From an uncultured Lachnospiraceae bacterium (GTDB taxonomy: Bacteria; Bacillota; Clostridia; Lachnospirales; Lachnospiraceae), in the NCBI GenBank assembly GCA_905201915.1, contig CAJKQE010000024.1, positions 1 through 26,783 on the forward strand: a stretch of DNA of 26,783 nt. Direction: 5' to 3'. Both the position numbers and the translations under genes were made by a program. This document shows positions 7,118 to 17,019 of the stretch, in pieces. Each line of letters begins with the position of its first letter. Positions within the stretch are counted from its first letter, which is position 1. The notes under the pieces are model-generated. The model was not told where the DNA came from, made no database searches, and saw only the letters and a list, made by a program, of their open reading frames with translations.

Positions 7118-8707
7118 TTAAAAAAAATTTATGATTTTTTTCATAATTGCTTCGCCAACTTTTAAACCATCCATAGCTGCAGAGGTAATCCCTCCTGCAT
7201 AGCCAGCTCCTTCTCCGCAGGGGTAAATACCATGAATTTCGGACTCGAAAGTTTCATTTCGAATAATGCGGATAGGAGAAGATGTTCTGCTTTCAATTCC
7301 ACTCAAAACAGTATCTTTTCCTGAAAAGCCGGGAATGATTTTTTCAAATGACTCAATGCCCTCTATCAATGCTGTGTTTAATTCTTCCGGAAGTAATTTT
7401 CTTAAATTTGCGAAAGCATAATGCCCCTTCATACATGGAATTACGCTGCCGAAAGTCTCAGATGTTTTATTCTGTACAAAATCACCATATAATTGAAGGG
7501 GAATGTTTCCTTTTCCCAGTTCATAAGCTTTTTCTTCCAGCTTTCTTTGAAACTCCATGCCTCGAAGCACGTCTGTTCCCGGAAAATCTTCCGGTGTTAC
7601 CGTAACGATTAAAGCGCTGTTCGCATTGGCAGAGCCTCGATTTTGATAACTCATACCATTTACCGCCAGTTTTTTTCCTTCGGAAGAAGCATTGACTACA
7701 AAACCACCCGGACACATACAAAAACTGTAAACACCACGGTTATTTTTACATTTGTGTGTAAGTTTATAGGAAGCAGCTCCAAGATAAGGAGAGTTTTCTT
7801 GTCCATACTGATAGAGATTGATTAAAGTCTGCGGATGTTCTGCACGCAGTCCCACTGCAAAAGCCTTTGCTTCCATAGGCAGATTTTTACTTCTTAATAG
7901 AGAAAAGGTATCTCTGGCACTGTGTCCGATAGCCAGAACCAAGCAATCGGTTTCTATTTTTTGAGTATCATTAATGATAATTGCACATACCTTTCCGTTT
8001 TCGATTTGAATATCCGTCATCTTAGAAGAAAAACAAAATTCTCCACCGGCATTTTCAATATAATTTCGCATATTTTTTACAATACCAACTAACATATCTG
8101 TTCCCAGATGAGGCTTTTGCTGATATAAAATTTCTTCCGGAGCTCCGAAATTTACAAAAATCTTTAAAACTTCCTGATTGCGTCCTTTTGTGTCTTTTAC
8201 CAATGTATTTAGTTTTCCGTCAGAAAAAGTTCCTGCACCGCCTTCCCCAAATTGAACATTGGACTCCGTATTTAATACGCCTGTCTCCCAGAATTTTTCT
8301 ACTGTTTTTAAACGATTTTCCACATCTTCGCCACGCTCTATAATCAGGGGTTTTAAGCCTGCCTGTACCAAATAATAAGCACAGAAAAGTCCGGCAGGTC
8401 CACTGCCTACAATTACAGGTCTTTGAGAAACTGCGGTATCTGTTTTTAAATAAGAAAAATTCACAGGATTTGTTGACATAATATTTTTATTGTTTACTCG
8501 TTTCAACACCTGTTTTTCTTTTTTTACTTCTGCGTCAACTGTGTAGACAAAGAAAAGTTCTGGTTTTTTCCTTGCATCCAAAGATTGACGTCGAATTGTC
8601 CATGAGATTAAATCTCCTGAAGAAATTTTTAAGAGTTTTTTGATTTTATTCTCTAAGTCTTCTTTTGTATGAGAAACAGGAAGTTTTATCTGTTGAATTT
8701 TTACCAT
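7118..8707 (-). CDS. FAD-dependent oxidoreductase of the COG2509 type
   Basis: A 529-residue flavoprotein of uncertain substrate. Residues 1-75 form a small N-terminal domain. The FAD dinucleotide-binding motif VGSGPAG is at 100-106 and the FAD-ribose region is LIIERGEDVENR. GEGGAGTFSDGKL is a hallmark segment of this family, and the C-terminal FAD closure is YPCGEGAGYAGGITSAAMDG. The frame opens 22 codons further upstream, but ATG 8705-8707 is preceded by a perfect AGGAGG seven bases away and overlaps the stop of the preceding gene (ATGGTAA). This is a typical last gene of a translationally coupled operon. Family members are annotated only as NAD(FAD)-utilising dehydrogenases; no specific reaction can be claimed. 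Confidence 0.88.
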   Translation of the reverse strand: MVKIQQIKLPVSHTKEDLENKIKKLLKISSGDLISWTIRRQSLDARKKPELFFVYTVDAEVKKEKQVLKRVNNKNIMSTNPVNFSYLKTDTAVSQRPVIVGSGPAGLFCAYYLVQAGLKPLIIERGEDVENRLKTVEKFWETGVLNTESNVQFGEGGAGTFSDGKLNTLVKDTKGRNQEVLKIFVNFGAPEEILYQQKPHLGTDMLVGIVKNMRNYIENAGGEFCFSSKMTDIQIENGKVCAIIINDTQKIETDCLVLAIGHSARDTFSLLRSKNLPMEAKAFAVGLRAEHPQTLINLYQYGQENSPYLGAASYKLTHKCKNNRGVYSFCMCPGGFVVNASSEGKKLAVNGMSYQNRGSANANSALIVTVTPEDFPGTDVLRGMEFQRKLEEKAYELGKGNIPLQLYGDFVQNKTSETFGSVIPCMKGHYAFANLRKLLPEELNTALIEGIESFEKIIPGFSGKDTVLSGIESRTSSPIRIIRNETFESEIHGIYPCGEGAGYAGGITSAAMDGLKVGEAIMKKIINFF

Positions 8708-9900
8708 AAAGCAGCCTCCTTTCCTGCGCAGGCACCGCTGGACCACGCCCATTGAAGGTTGTAGCCTCCGCAAATACCATCGGCATCTAATAATTCTCCT
8801 GCCAGATATAGACCGGGAATTTTTTTACATTCCATTGTTTTAGGGGAAATTTCTTCCAAAGATACACCGCCCTGACATACCTGTGCATTGGAAAAAGGTT
8901 TTGTCCCTACAATCTCCATAGAGAATTTTTTGATTTTCTCAGCCAACGTTGAAAGGTCTGTATTTTTATCTACAAGGACTTCAATTAGTTTTTTGGGAAA
9001 CAGACCAATACAAAGCTCTTTTGTTGTTTTATATGGGCAGAGCTCTTTTCTTTTTAACAGAAGCTCCTCCAGCTCTTTTGGTGCAACATCCGGTAAGAAA
9101 TCTATCATTAGAGTAACAGAGTGTTGATGTTGCAGAAGTTTGGCTGCCAGTCCGCTAAGCTGAAATACCGGAATACCGGAAATACCATAATCGGTAAGCT
9201 GTAATTCTCCTTCTTCTGTCTGTACAATTTCATTCTGTGATTGTAAATATATTTTTCCGTAAATACGAGTACCTGCCCATTTTGAAAAGTAATTTCCTTT
9301 TCCTTTTAATGGAACCAAAGCAGGAAGGGGATTTATAACTTTTAATCCTAATTGTTTTGCCAAAGTGTAACCGCTGCCGTCAGCTCCATCAATTTCCGAA
9401 GCCTGTGAACCGCAGGCAAGAATAACTGCATCAGCAGGATATTGCCACGTCTCGGTTACTACCGAAAACCGTGGGTTCTCTTTTGTGTCTGAAACCTTAA
9501 TTTCTTTCACATGCTCTTTGCATTTGATTTTTACTTTCAAAAAACGGGCTTCCATTTCTAAAACTTCCTGTACACTGGATGCCTGCATACTGGAAGGGTA
9601 AAAATATCCATTTTTTGAAACAGGATAAATACCGATTTTTTCAAAAAAATCAAGTGTCTGCTCAAAGGGAAAATTTTGAAGTATATCCCACAGAAGTTCA
9701 GGATGCTCGCTATGATAGCACATTTTTTCCTGCTTTTCATTTGTAAGATTACAACGGCCATTTCCTGTTGCCAGCAGTTTTTTTCCTGTTTTTTCATTAT
9801 GCTCTAAAATGGTGACGGCAGCATGATTTCTGGCAGCCATAATAGCTGCTATCATACCTGCAGCCCCACCGCCTACAATACACACCTTCTTTTTTTCCAT
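8701..9900 (-). CDS. HI0933/BaiN-like FAD flavoprotein
   Basis: A 399-residue flavoprotein of the HI0933-like family (COG2081), which includes proteins annotated as aminoacetone oxidase-like and BaiN. It has an N-terminal Rossmann motif VGGGAAG (9-15), the family segment TGKKLLATGNGRCNLTN (about 38-54), and a C-terminal FAD segment with GLYLAGELLDADGICGGYN followed by LQWAWSSG. The fold is confidently recognised, but membership alone does not establish bile-acid metabolism or any other reaction. It starts three bases after the preceding gene ends and its stop overlaps the next start, so it lies inside the mutS-mutL-miaA operon. Confidence 0.9.
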   Translation of the reverse strand: MEKKKVCIVGGGAAGMIAAIMAARNHAAVTILEHNEKTGKKLLATGNGRCNLTNEKQEKMCYHSEHPELLWDILQNFPFEQTLDFFEKIGIYPVSKNGYFYPSSMQASSVQEVLEMEARFLKVKIKCKEHVKEIKVSDTKENPRFSVVTETWQYPADAVILACGSQASEIDGADGSGYTLAKQLGLKVINPLPALVPLKGKGNYFSKWAGTRIYGKIYLQSQNEIVQTEEGELQLTDYGISGIPVFQLSGLAAKLLQHQHSVTLMIDFLPDVAPKELEELLLKRKELCPYKTTKELCIGLFPKKLIEVLVDKNTDLSTLAEKIKKFSMEIVGTKPFSNAQVCQGGVSLEEISPKTMECKKIPGLYLAGELLDADGICGGYNLQWAWSSGACAGKEAALW

Positions 9901-9903
9901 AAT

Positions 9904-11196
9904 TTACTCCTGTGGCAATGTAACCAGATTTTTATCTACAAGTTTTTGTAAAGACATTAAAATACCTAATTTTGCATGATACCAGGTAAGACCGCCCTGA
10001 AAATATACCGTATATGGCGGTTTGATTGGGCCATCTGCAGAAAGTTCAATGGAAGAGCCCTGTACAAAAGCGCCTGCTGCCATAATCACATCACTATCAT
10101 ATCCCGGCATTGCCCATGGCTCCGGTTCTACATAACTGTCCACTGGTGCAGCAGCTTGAATTCCTTTACAAAATTCAATTACGCCTTCCGGTGTACCAAA
10201 AGTAACTGCCTGAATAATATCATGACGGCTTTCTGTGCTGTTTGGAGTAACTGAAAAGCCTAAACGCTCATAAATATTTGCAGCAAAAATTGCTCCTTTT
10301 AATGCACCTGCTGTAACGGTAGGTGCAAGGAAAAATCCCTGATAAAAAGAAGGATTAACTCCCAAAGTAGCTCCAACTTCTTTGCCAAGACCAGGGCAGG
10401 TAAGGCGATAAGCTGCATTATCTACATATTCTTTTTTTCCTGCAATATATCCGCCGATAGGTGCAAGACCACCACCTGGATTTTTAATAAGAGAGCCCAC
10501 GATTAAATCGGCGCCTACATCACTTGGTTCTATTTTTTCCACAAATTCCCCATAGCAGTTATCTACCATACAGATAATGTCCGGCTTAATTCCTTTAATA
10601 AAAGAAATCAATTCTCCAATCTGTGCTACAGAAAAAGTAGGGCGTGTAAGATATCCTTTGGAACGCTGAATTTCCACCATTTTTGTCTTGTCTGTAATGG
10701 CATTTCGAATACCTTCATAGTCAAAACTTCCATCTTCTAAAAGCTCTACCTGACGGTAAGTAATGCCGTATTCAGCTAAAGAACCTTTAGACTGACGAAT
10801 ACCAATGACTTCCTCTAAAGTATCGTAAGGTTTTCCAACAGGAGAAAGAAGTTCATCTCCCGGTCTCAAATTCCCTGCAAGAGCCACAGATAAAGCATGG
10901 GTACCGCAAGCAATCAAAGGTCGTACCAAAGCTGCTTCTGTATGAAAAGCTGCTGCATAAACTTCTTCTAAAGTGTCACGTCCTAAATCATTGTAACCAT
11001 AACCGGTAGAAGAATAAAGACAGCCTTCACTTACTTTATTTTTCTGCATAGCATGCAGCACTTTTAACTGATTATATTCTGCATTTTCATCAATTTCCTG
11101 AAAACGTTCTTTTAATTCTGCTTCTATTTTATTTCCAAAGGCAAGCACTTGTGAGGTAATGCCTAAATCATGATACATTTCTTTCATTTTCTGCAT
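9904..11196 (-). CDS. ynbB: PLP-dependent enzyme of the YnbB / aluminium-resistance (methionine gamma-lyase-like) family
   Basis: A 430-residue fold-type I pyridoxal-phosphate enzyme. The likely Schiff-base lysine is K238 in VGSLIKNPGGG, and MVDNCYGEF (around 210) provides the aspartate that contacts the pyridine nitrogen. YSSTGYGYNDLGRDTLEEVY near the N-terminus is typical of the family. The family is related to cystathionine/methionine gamma-lyases; the true substrate is not settled and the aluminium-resistance label is historical. It overlaps the miaA end by 13 bases. The first ATG has AGAGGA about eight bases upstream. In B. subtilis ynbB also lies near miaA, but hfq, often found there, is absent from this window. 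Confidence 0.9.
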   Translation of the reverse strand: MQKMKEMYHDLGITSQVLAFGNKIEAELKERFQEIDENAEYNQLKVLHAMQKNKVSEGCLYSSTGYGYNDLGRDTLEEVYAAAFHTEAALVRPLIACGTHALSVALAGNLRPGDELLSPVGKPYDTLEEVIGIRQSKGSLAEYGITYRQVELLEDGSFDYEGIRNAITDKTKMVEIQRSKGYLTRPTFSVAQIGELISFIKGIKPDIICMVDNCYGEFVEKIEPSDVGADLIVGSLIKNPGGGLAPIGGYIAGKKEYVDNAAYRLTCPGLGKEVGATLGVNPSFYQGFFLAPTVTAGALKGAIFAANIYERLGFSVTPNSTESRHDIIQAVTFGTPEGVIEFCKGIQAAAPVDSYVEPEPWAMPGYDSDVIMAAGAFVQGSSIELSADGPIKPPYTVYFQGGLTWYHAKLGILMSLQKLVDKNLVTLPQE

Positions 11197-12149
11197 GATA
11201 ATATTCCTCTTTTCTCACAGTTTTCTAATATATAATTTAAAATTTCATTTTCCTCATAATGAAAGTCCTGTTTATTTACCCAAATAACATCTTTTTCTCG
11301 TTTGAACCATGTAAGCTGTCGTTTTGCAAAATGGCGGGTATCTCGTTTTAAAATATAAACAGCTTCATCTAATGTATAACTTCCATCTAAATAAGATAAA
11401 ATTTCTTTATAGCCCAATCCCTGCATGGAAACCATATCTTTTGTATAGCCTTTCTTTGCAAGACCGGATACTTCTTCTACCAATCCTTCCTGCAGCATTG
11501 CGTCTACCCGGGCATCAATTCTTTCGTACAGCCTCTCACGGACATCATTTAATACAAAATATGCCACATTGTAAGGAGATTCTTTTGCAGCTTCTTCTTC
11601 ATTGTGAAGAGAGATTGGTTTTCCGGTAAGTTCAAAATACTCTAAAGCCCGAATAACTCTTTTTACATTATTTGCATGAATTTTTTCTGCTGACTTTGGA
11701 TCTACCTGCTGTAATCTTTCATGAAGATATGCACAGCCTTTTTCTTCTGCCAGTTTTTCCAATTCTTCCCTTACCGGTGACTTTTCAGTCTCTTTTGAAA
11801 AGTCGATATCTTTTACCACTGCCTGAATATAAAAGCCTGTACCTCCGGCAAGAATGGGAACTTTTCCCTTTGCATAGATTTCTTCCATAGCCTGTTTTGC
11901 CATTTCTTGAAATCGTACTACATGAAATTCTTCATCCGGCTCTAACACATCAATCAAATGATGGGAAACACCGCACATTTCTTCTTTTTTGATTTTTGCA
12001 GAGCCGATATCCATGTGTTTATATACCTGCATGGAGTCTGCGGAAATAATTTCTCCGTTTACTGCCTTTGCAAGTTCAATTGAGAGTTTTGTTTTTCCTA
12101 CTGCCGTAGGACCTGTTAAAATAATTAAAGGTTTTTTCAAAATTTTCAC
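11184..12149 (-). CDS. miaA: MiaA, tRNA dimethylallyltransferase
   Basis: Transfers the dimethylallyl group to N6 of A37 in tRNAs reading codons beginning with U; MiaB, encoded at 21.6-23.0 kb here, then methylthiolates the product. Of 321 residues, the P-loop GPTAVGKT is at 13-20, followed by ISADSMQVYKHMDIGSAK (catalytic Asp in SADS), AGGTGFYIQAV and VKRVIRALEYFELTGKPIS, all hallmarks of the family. The annotated GTG (12147-12149) begins directly after the mutL stop with almost no room for a Shine-Dalgarno sequence. A TTG four codons later (MKKPLIILTG) has GTAGG about eight bases upstream and may be the true start. Either way translation is probably coupled to mutL. Confidence 0.96.
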   Translation of the reverse strand: MKILKKPLIILTGPTAVGKTKLSIELAKAVNGEIISADSMQVYKHMDIGSAKIKKEEMCGVSHHLIDVLEPDEEFHVVRFQEMAKQAMEEIYAKGKVPILAGGTGFYIQAVVKDIDFSKETEKSPVREELEKLAEEKGCAYLHERLQQVDPKSAEKIHANNVKRVIRALEYFELTGKPISLHNEEEAAKESPYNVAYFVLNDVRERLYERIDARVDAMLQEGLVEEVSGLAKKGYTKDMVSMQGLGYKEILSYLDGSYTLDEAVYILKRDTRHFAKRQLTWFKREKDVIWVNKQDFHYEENEILNYILENCEKRGILSCRK

Positions 12150-14060
12150 CTACACAATTCGTTTAAACTTTTTCTCCAATTCATATTTTGTCATGGAGAT
12201 GATGGTTGGTCTTCCGTGAGGACAGTTATATGGATTTTCCAGACTGAGAAGCTCATCAATCAAAGCATCTGCCTCTTTTACGGAAAGTCTGTTGTTTCCC
12301 TTTACCGCAGCCTTACACGCAGCTGTTGCAATGCGCTCAGCAAGGATATCTGGTGTTTTGGAAATGTGTTCCTGATCCAGACTGTCCAAAATCTGTATAA
12401 AAAGCTCCTGAACAGAAACTCCGTAAATGTTCGCAGGAACAGCATGAATACTGTATTCTTTACCCCCGAATTCTGAAATTTCAAATCCAAACTCACGGAA
12501 AATTTCCAGATTTGCCTTTAAAAGGTTACTTTCCTGTAAATTCAAAGAAACCAAGGACGGTGGTGACACCATCTGAGAAATAATTTCTTTCTGAGCGAAC
12601 TCTTTTAAAAAACGTTCATACAATACCTTTTCATGAGCGGCATGCTGGTCAATAATATAAAATTTATTGTCATATTCTACCAGCCAGTAAGTGTCAAAAA
12701 GCTGTCCGATAATACGATGATGAACACGGGCTTCTTTTGATAAAAGCCGATTGTCAAAAAGCTCCATCTGCTCTATTTTTACCACTTCCGATTTTTCTTG
12801 CGGGAAAGATTCTTGCTTCTGTTCTTTCGGCTTTGCCTGCATTTCGGACTCTTTGGATTTTACAGGCTCGCTTATGCTTATAGGTGTTGTTTTATTTTCT
12901 GTTTTTGGCTCAGCGCTTGCAGGACGTAATCCTACGGGAGCGTACACAGCCTTTTCTTCTGCAATTCGATTTTTTTCAAAAGGTTCGGGAACAAGTATTT
13001 TTTTCTCCTTTGGATGCGTCTGCTTTGGGGCAACCGTTGGTTTTGATGTAAGCGAAACCTCAGGGATGATTTCTTTCCCTGCCAAGGCTTCTGTAATCAA
13101 ATCATAGGTAGCATTGTAAACAGCGCTTTGGTTTTGAAACCGTACCTCCATTTTAGTAGGATGTACATTGACATCTACGTCTTCTCCGTGAATATCGTAT
13201 TGTAAACAAACAAAAGGATATTTGTGCTGCATCATATAAGGCTTATATGCTTCTTCGATAGCTTTCATTAAGAGCTTACTTTTTACATATCTGCCATTGA
13301 TATAATAATTTTCAAAATTTCGGTTTCCTCTGGCAATAGAAGGTTTTCCGATAAAACCGGTAATAGAAATTCCTGTTTTTTCGTATTGTACTGGGATTAG
13401 TTCTCTGGTAATATCTCTTCCGTAAATTCCATAAATTACATCTTTTAAATTGGCATTTCCTGAGGTGTGCAGGCGCAACTGTCCATTTACCATATACTTA
13501 AAAGAAATATTATGATGGGACAATGCAAGCTGTTCCATATAGCTGCTTACATATCCCGCTTCTGTCATTGCTGTTTTCAAAAATTTCTTTCGGGCAGGAG
13601 TGTTAAAAAACAAATTTCGCACCAGCATGGTGGTTCCGTTTGGTGCGCCTACATCTTCCAGAACCTTTTCCTGCCCGCCTTCAATCACATAGCGCACGCC
13701 CATGAAATCCTCCGGCGCTTTTGTAATAACCTCCATCTGTGATACCGCTGAAATGCTGGATAAAGCTTCTCCTCGAAATCCAAGGGACGTAATCTGGAGT
13801 AAATCTTCTGCCTGTGTGATTTTGCTGGTTGCATGGCGTAAAAATGCCAGAGGAACCTGTTCCTTTGGAATACCGCCTCCATTGTCGGTAACACGGATAA
13901 AAGAAATGCCACCTTCCTTAATCTCTACGGTAATTGCCGTAGCTCCTGCATCAATGGCATTTTCCACCAGCTCTTTTACTACGGAAGCCGGTCTTTCCAC
14001 CACCTCTCCCGCAGCAATTTTATCAATTGTATTCTGACTTAAAACTGCAATTTTTCTCAA
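12150..14060 (-). CDS. mutL: MutL, DNA mismatch repair protein with endonuclease motif
   Basis: A 636-residue mismatch-repair matchmaker. The N-terminal GHKL ATPase carries AAGEVVERPASVVKELVENAIDAG split over motif I, then DNGGGIP and GFRGEALSSI. A low-complexity linker (about 335-440, rich in K, E and P) leads to the C-terminal dimerisation/endonuclease domain. That domain shows DQHAAHEKVLYE starting at D471, ACKAAVKGNNRLS and CPHGRP, the set present in MutL proteins that nick DNA themselves and absent from the E. coli type. This fits an organism using strand signals other than GATC methylation. It is six bases from mutS and adjoins miaA without a gap. Confidence 0.97.
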   Translation of the reverse strand: MRKIAVLSQNTIDKIAAGEVVERPASVVKELVENAIDAGATAITVEIKEGGISFIRVTDNGGGIPKEQVPLAFLRHATSKITQAEDLLQITSLGFRGEALSSISAVSQMEVITKAPEDFMGVRYVIEGGQEKVLEDVGAPNGTTMLVRNLFFNTPARKKFLKTAMTEAGYVSSYMEQLALSHHNISFKYMVNGQLRLHTSGNANLKDVIYGIYGRDITRELIPVQYEKTGISITGFIGKPSIARGNRNFENYYINGRYVKSKLLMKAIEEAYKPYMMQHKYPFVCLQYDIHGEDVDVNVHPTKMEVRFQNQSAVYNATYDLITEALAGKEIIPEVSLTSKPTVAPKQTHPKEKKILVPEPFEKNRIAEEKAVYAPVGLRPASAEPKTENKTTPISISEPVKSKESEMQAKPKEQKQESFPQEKSEVVKIEQMELFDNRLLSKEARVHHRIIGQLFDTYWLVEYDNKFYIIDQHAAHEKVLYERFLKEFAQKEIISQMVSPPSLVSLNLQESNLLKANLEIFREFGFEISEFGGKEYSIHAVPANIYGVSVQELFIQILDSLDQEHISKTPDILAERIATAACKAAVKGNNRLSVKEADALIDELLSLENPYNCPHGRPTIISMTKYELEKKFKRIV

Positions 14061-14066
14061 TTCTTA

Positions 14067-16742
14067 TCACCATCTATTTTTCAGCTTATTTTGAAGTCGA
14101 TATAAAATATTTAAAGCATCTACCGGTCGTAATTCATCCAACTGCATGGACTTTAATTCCTCAATGACATCGTCATCTTTTACTGTATCAAAAAGAGAAA
14201 TCTGTTCCATATCTACTTCGTCAAAATGAATGACAGGTTTTGTCTTTTGTTTTTTATTTTCGGAAGCAATGTTCTTTACCGTAGTAGTAATATCTGCACT
14301 GACAAGCTCCTCTACCAGTTCTTTTGCTCTTTCAATGACAGAATCTGGAACGCCGGCAAGTTTGGCAACTTGAATACCATAACTCTTATCTGCTCCGCCT
14401 TTTACAATTTTTCGAAGAAAGACAATGTCATCTCCTCTTTCTTTTACTGCAATACAATAATTGTTTACTCCTGCCAGCTTTCCTTCCAATTCTGTCAACT
14501 CATGATAATGAGTCGCAAACAAGGTTTTTGCCCCCAAAATTCTGGTATTGCTGATATGTTCAATTACTGCCCACGCAATAGAAAGTCCATCAAAGGTGCT
14601 GGTTCCCCTGCCAATTTCATCTAAAATCAAAAGACTTTTGGAAGTGGCATTTCTCAGAATATTGGCAACTTCTGTCATTTCCACCATAAAGGTACTCTGT
14701 CCACTTGCCAAATCATCGGATGCACCTACACGAGTGAAAATTCGGTCTACAATTCCGATATTGGCCTTTTCGGCGGGCACAAAAGAACCAATCTGCGCCA
14801 TTAAAACAATCAGAGCAGACTGGCGCATATAGGTGGATTTTCCTGCCATGTTTGGGCCTGTAATGACGGCAACACGATTTTTTCCATTATCCAAATAAGT
14901 ATCATTTGGAATAAACATATCATTAGAAATCATTTTTTCCACTACAGGATGTCTGCCATTTTTAATATCAATGACACCTTTTGTATTGATTTTTGGACGT
15001 ACGAACTGATTGCGGGAAGCTACAAGAGCTAAAGATGCGTAAGCATCCAATTTGGCAATAGCACGAGCTGTTCGCTGAATACGTTCCACTTCTGCGGCAA
15101 TTTTTGTACGGATAGATACAAAAGCTTCGTATTCCAGTGCATAAAGCTTGTCTTCTGCACCTAAAATCATATCTTCTAATTCTTTTAAACGTGGTGTGAT
15201 ATAACGCTCTGCATTGGTTAGAGTTTGCTTTCTGGTGTAATAATCAGGAACCATGTCTTTAAAAGAATTAGTGACCTCCAGATAATAGCCGAAAACCTTA
15301 TTGTATTTAATTTTTAAGGTACGAATACCTGTTTTTTCTTTTTCTTCTGCCTCTAATTCTGCCAGCCATACTTTTCCCTTTGTTTTGGCTTCCCGGAAAT
15401 GGTCAATGTCCTCTTGATAGCCTTCTTTAATAATGCCTCCTTCTTTCATGGCAAGAGGTGGTTCATCTACAATGGAGGCTTCCAATAGCTGGTACAAGTC
15501 CTGCAAATCGTCCATTTCTTCATATACTTTTTTCAGTTCTTCACACTGGAATTGGGACAAAAGCTGACGTATGTAAGGAATCATAGAAATAGAACTTTTA
15601 AAAGAAATCAAATCCCTTGGATTGGCAGACTGATAACTGACACGGCTGATTAAACGCTCCATGTCATAAACAGGACTTAAATATTCCCGTATTTCTTCTC
15701 TATCCATTTCATGACAGTTGATTTCTTCCACTGCATCTAAACGTGCATTGATTTCCCCTTCATCAATTAATGGCTGCTCAATAAAGCTGCGCATCATGCG
15801 GGCACCCATGGCTGTTTTGGTTTTATCCAGTACCCATAAAAGAGAACCTCTTTTGGCTTTTTCCCGCATAGTTTCAGTGAGTTCCAGATTTCGTCTTGTA
15901 GAACTGTCAATGAGCATATATTTGTCTGTGATATACGGAGTTATCTGACGCAAATGTTCCATAGAATTTTTCTGCGTTTCTAAAAGGTAGGTAAACAATG
16001 CGCCAGCTGCAATCACTGCACAGTTATAGTCTTTGAGACCTAATCCTTCCAGTGTTCCTACATGAAAATGTTCTTTTAAAGTACGTGCACATAAATCATC
16101 ATCAAAATACCAGTTATCAAGAGCAGAAAGAGAAATATTTAAACGATTTTTCAGCTCGTCAATTTCAATGCCGCTCATGGTAAAGGCTTCGTTACATACA
16201 AGCTCTGCCGGGGAAAATTTATAAATTTCATCCAGCAGTTTTCGTACATCATCAACTTCTGTAACCATGAATACACCTGTGGTAATATCTGCAATGGCAA
16301 TACCAAAGCGGTTGGAAACGTAAACCACAGACATAATGTAATTATTTTTTGTCTCATCAAGAGCTTGTGTGTTTAAAGTAGTTCCAGGTGTTACCACACG
16401 GATGACTTCTCTGCGCACAATCCCCTTTGTTTGCTTAGGATCTTCCATTTGTTCACAGATTGCTACTTTATATCCTTTGCTGATTAAGCGGTTTAAATAG
16501 ACCTCTGCTGCGTGAAAAGGTATTCCGCACATAGGTGCACGTTCTGACATACCGCAATCTTTTCCTGTTAAAGTAAGCTCCAATTCTTTGGACACTACTT
16601 CTGCATCCTCGAAAAACATTTCGTAGAAGTCCCCTAAGCGGTAAAATAAAATACAGTCTTTATATTCTTCTTTTGTTTTTACGTAATGCTGCATCATTGG
16701 TGATAATGCACCAACATCTATATCTTTAATTGTTAAACCCAT
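14067..16742 (-). CDS. mutS: MutS, DNA mismatch recognition ATPase
   Basis: An 891-residue MutS of normal bacterial length. The mismatch-probing FYE triad is F39-Y40-E41 (LGDFYEMF). Connector, lever and clamp regions follow, and the ABC-type ATPase carries Walker A GPNMAGKST at 629-637 (K635), the signature segment SDDLASGQSTFMVEM, Walker B LLILDEIGRGTSTFDG and the H-loop FATHYHEL. The C-terminal tail contains a MutL/beta-clamp-type segment (IDFDEV-like, MEQISLFD). The start has AAAGGA six bases upstream. It is the first gene of mutS-mutL-miaA-ynbB-flavoprotein-flavoprotein. Confidence 0.98.
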   Translation of the reverse strand: MGLTIKDIDVGALSPMMQHYVKTKEEYKDCILFYRLGDFYEMFFEDAEVVSKELELTLTGKDCGMSERAPMCGIPFHAAEVYLNRLISKGYKVAICEQMEDPKQTKGIVRREVIRVVTPGTTLNTQALDETKNNYIMSVVYVSNRFGIAIADITTGVFMVTEVDDVRKLLDEIYKFSPAELVCNEAFTMSGIEIDELKNRLNISLSALDNWYFDDDLCARTLKEHFHVGTLEGLGLKDYNCAVIAAGALFTYLLETQKNSMEHLRQITPYITDKYMLIDSSTRRNLELTETMREKAKRGSLLWVLDKTKTAMGARMMRSFIEQPLIDEGEINARLDAVEEINCHEMDREEIREYLSPVYDMERLISRVSYQSANPRDLISFKSSISMIPYIRQLLSQFQCEELKKVYEEMDDLQDLYQLLEASIVDEPPLAMKEGGIIKEGYQEDIDHFREAKTKGKVWLAELEAEEKEKTGIRTLKIKYNKVFGYYLEVTNSFKDMVPDYYTRKQTLTNAERYITPRLKELEDMILGAEDKLYALEYEAFVSIRTKIAAEVERIQRTARAIAKLDAYASLALVASRNQFVRPKINTKGVIDIKNGRHPVVEKMISNDMFIPNDTYLDNGKNRVAVITGPNMAGKSTYMRQSALIVLMAQIGSFVPAEKANIGIVDRIFTRVGASDDLASGQSTFMVEMTEVANILRNATSKSLLILDEIGRGTSTFDGLSIAWAVIEHISNTRILGAKTLFATHYHELTELEGKLAGVNNYCIAVKERGDDIVFLRKIVKGGADKSYGIQVAKLAGVPDSVIERAKELVEELVSADITTTVKNIASENKKQKTKPVIHFDEVDMEQISLFDTVKDDDVIEELKSMQLDELRPVDALNILYRLQNKLKNRW

Positions 16743-16790
16743 TGATTTTCCTTTGTTTTTTCCCTTTTAAATTTTTTTCCATATCATAAT

Positions 16791-16831
16791 ATCCTTATTT
16801 CCATATCTAAGAAACAAGGATACCTATTATA
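16791..16831 (-). promoter_or_regulatory. mutS: Candidate mutS -10 element and leader hairpin
   Basis: On the minus strand TATAAT occurs at 16826-16831, about 85 bases before mutS; no convincing -35 is seen at 16-18 bases. Just downstream, arms 16811-16821 and 16791-16801 pair over 11 positions with one mismatch around a 9-base loop, so the hairpin would sit near the 5' end of the mutS message. There is no U-tract after it, so a terminator is unlikely. Confidence 0.35.
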
Positions 16832-16973
16832 TTCTTATATTCGGTTAACATCTTATCAAATTTAGGAATATTATTCAAGACAAAACCGAGTGTATCGGTA
16901 CCTTTCTAATTTTTTTCAAAAAACATCTAAGCATTCAACTTCTGATTGATAACGGAAAAACTATGGTACATAA

Positions 16974-17004
16974 TTTCAGGTGGATTTCGCTAACCCACCT
17001 GAAA
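16974..17004 (-). terminator. Stem-loop after the choline-repeat gene, possible weak terminator
   Basis: A perfect 10-bp stem (TTTCAGGTGG at 16974-16983 with CCACCTGAAA at 16995-17004) has an 11-base loop and lies 15 bases beyond the stop of the gene at 17020. The minus-strand sequence after it (TTATG) is not a clean U-tract, so termination may be incomplete. It separates the accessory gene from the mutS leader. Confidence 0.5.
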
Positions 17005-17019
17005 AATTCCTAATTTTAA

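Noticed and set aside
8708..8773. N-terminal extension of the COG2509 flavoprotein by 22 codons
   Set aside because: It lies inside the upstream gene; the ATG at 8705-8707 has a perfect AGGAGG.
16884..16898. ACCGA/TCGGT hairpin upstream of mutS
   Set aside because: Only a five-base stem with a short mixed U-tract; considered as a terminator for the choline-repeat gene but too weak to list as a feature.
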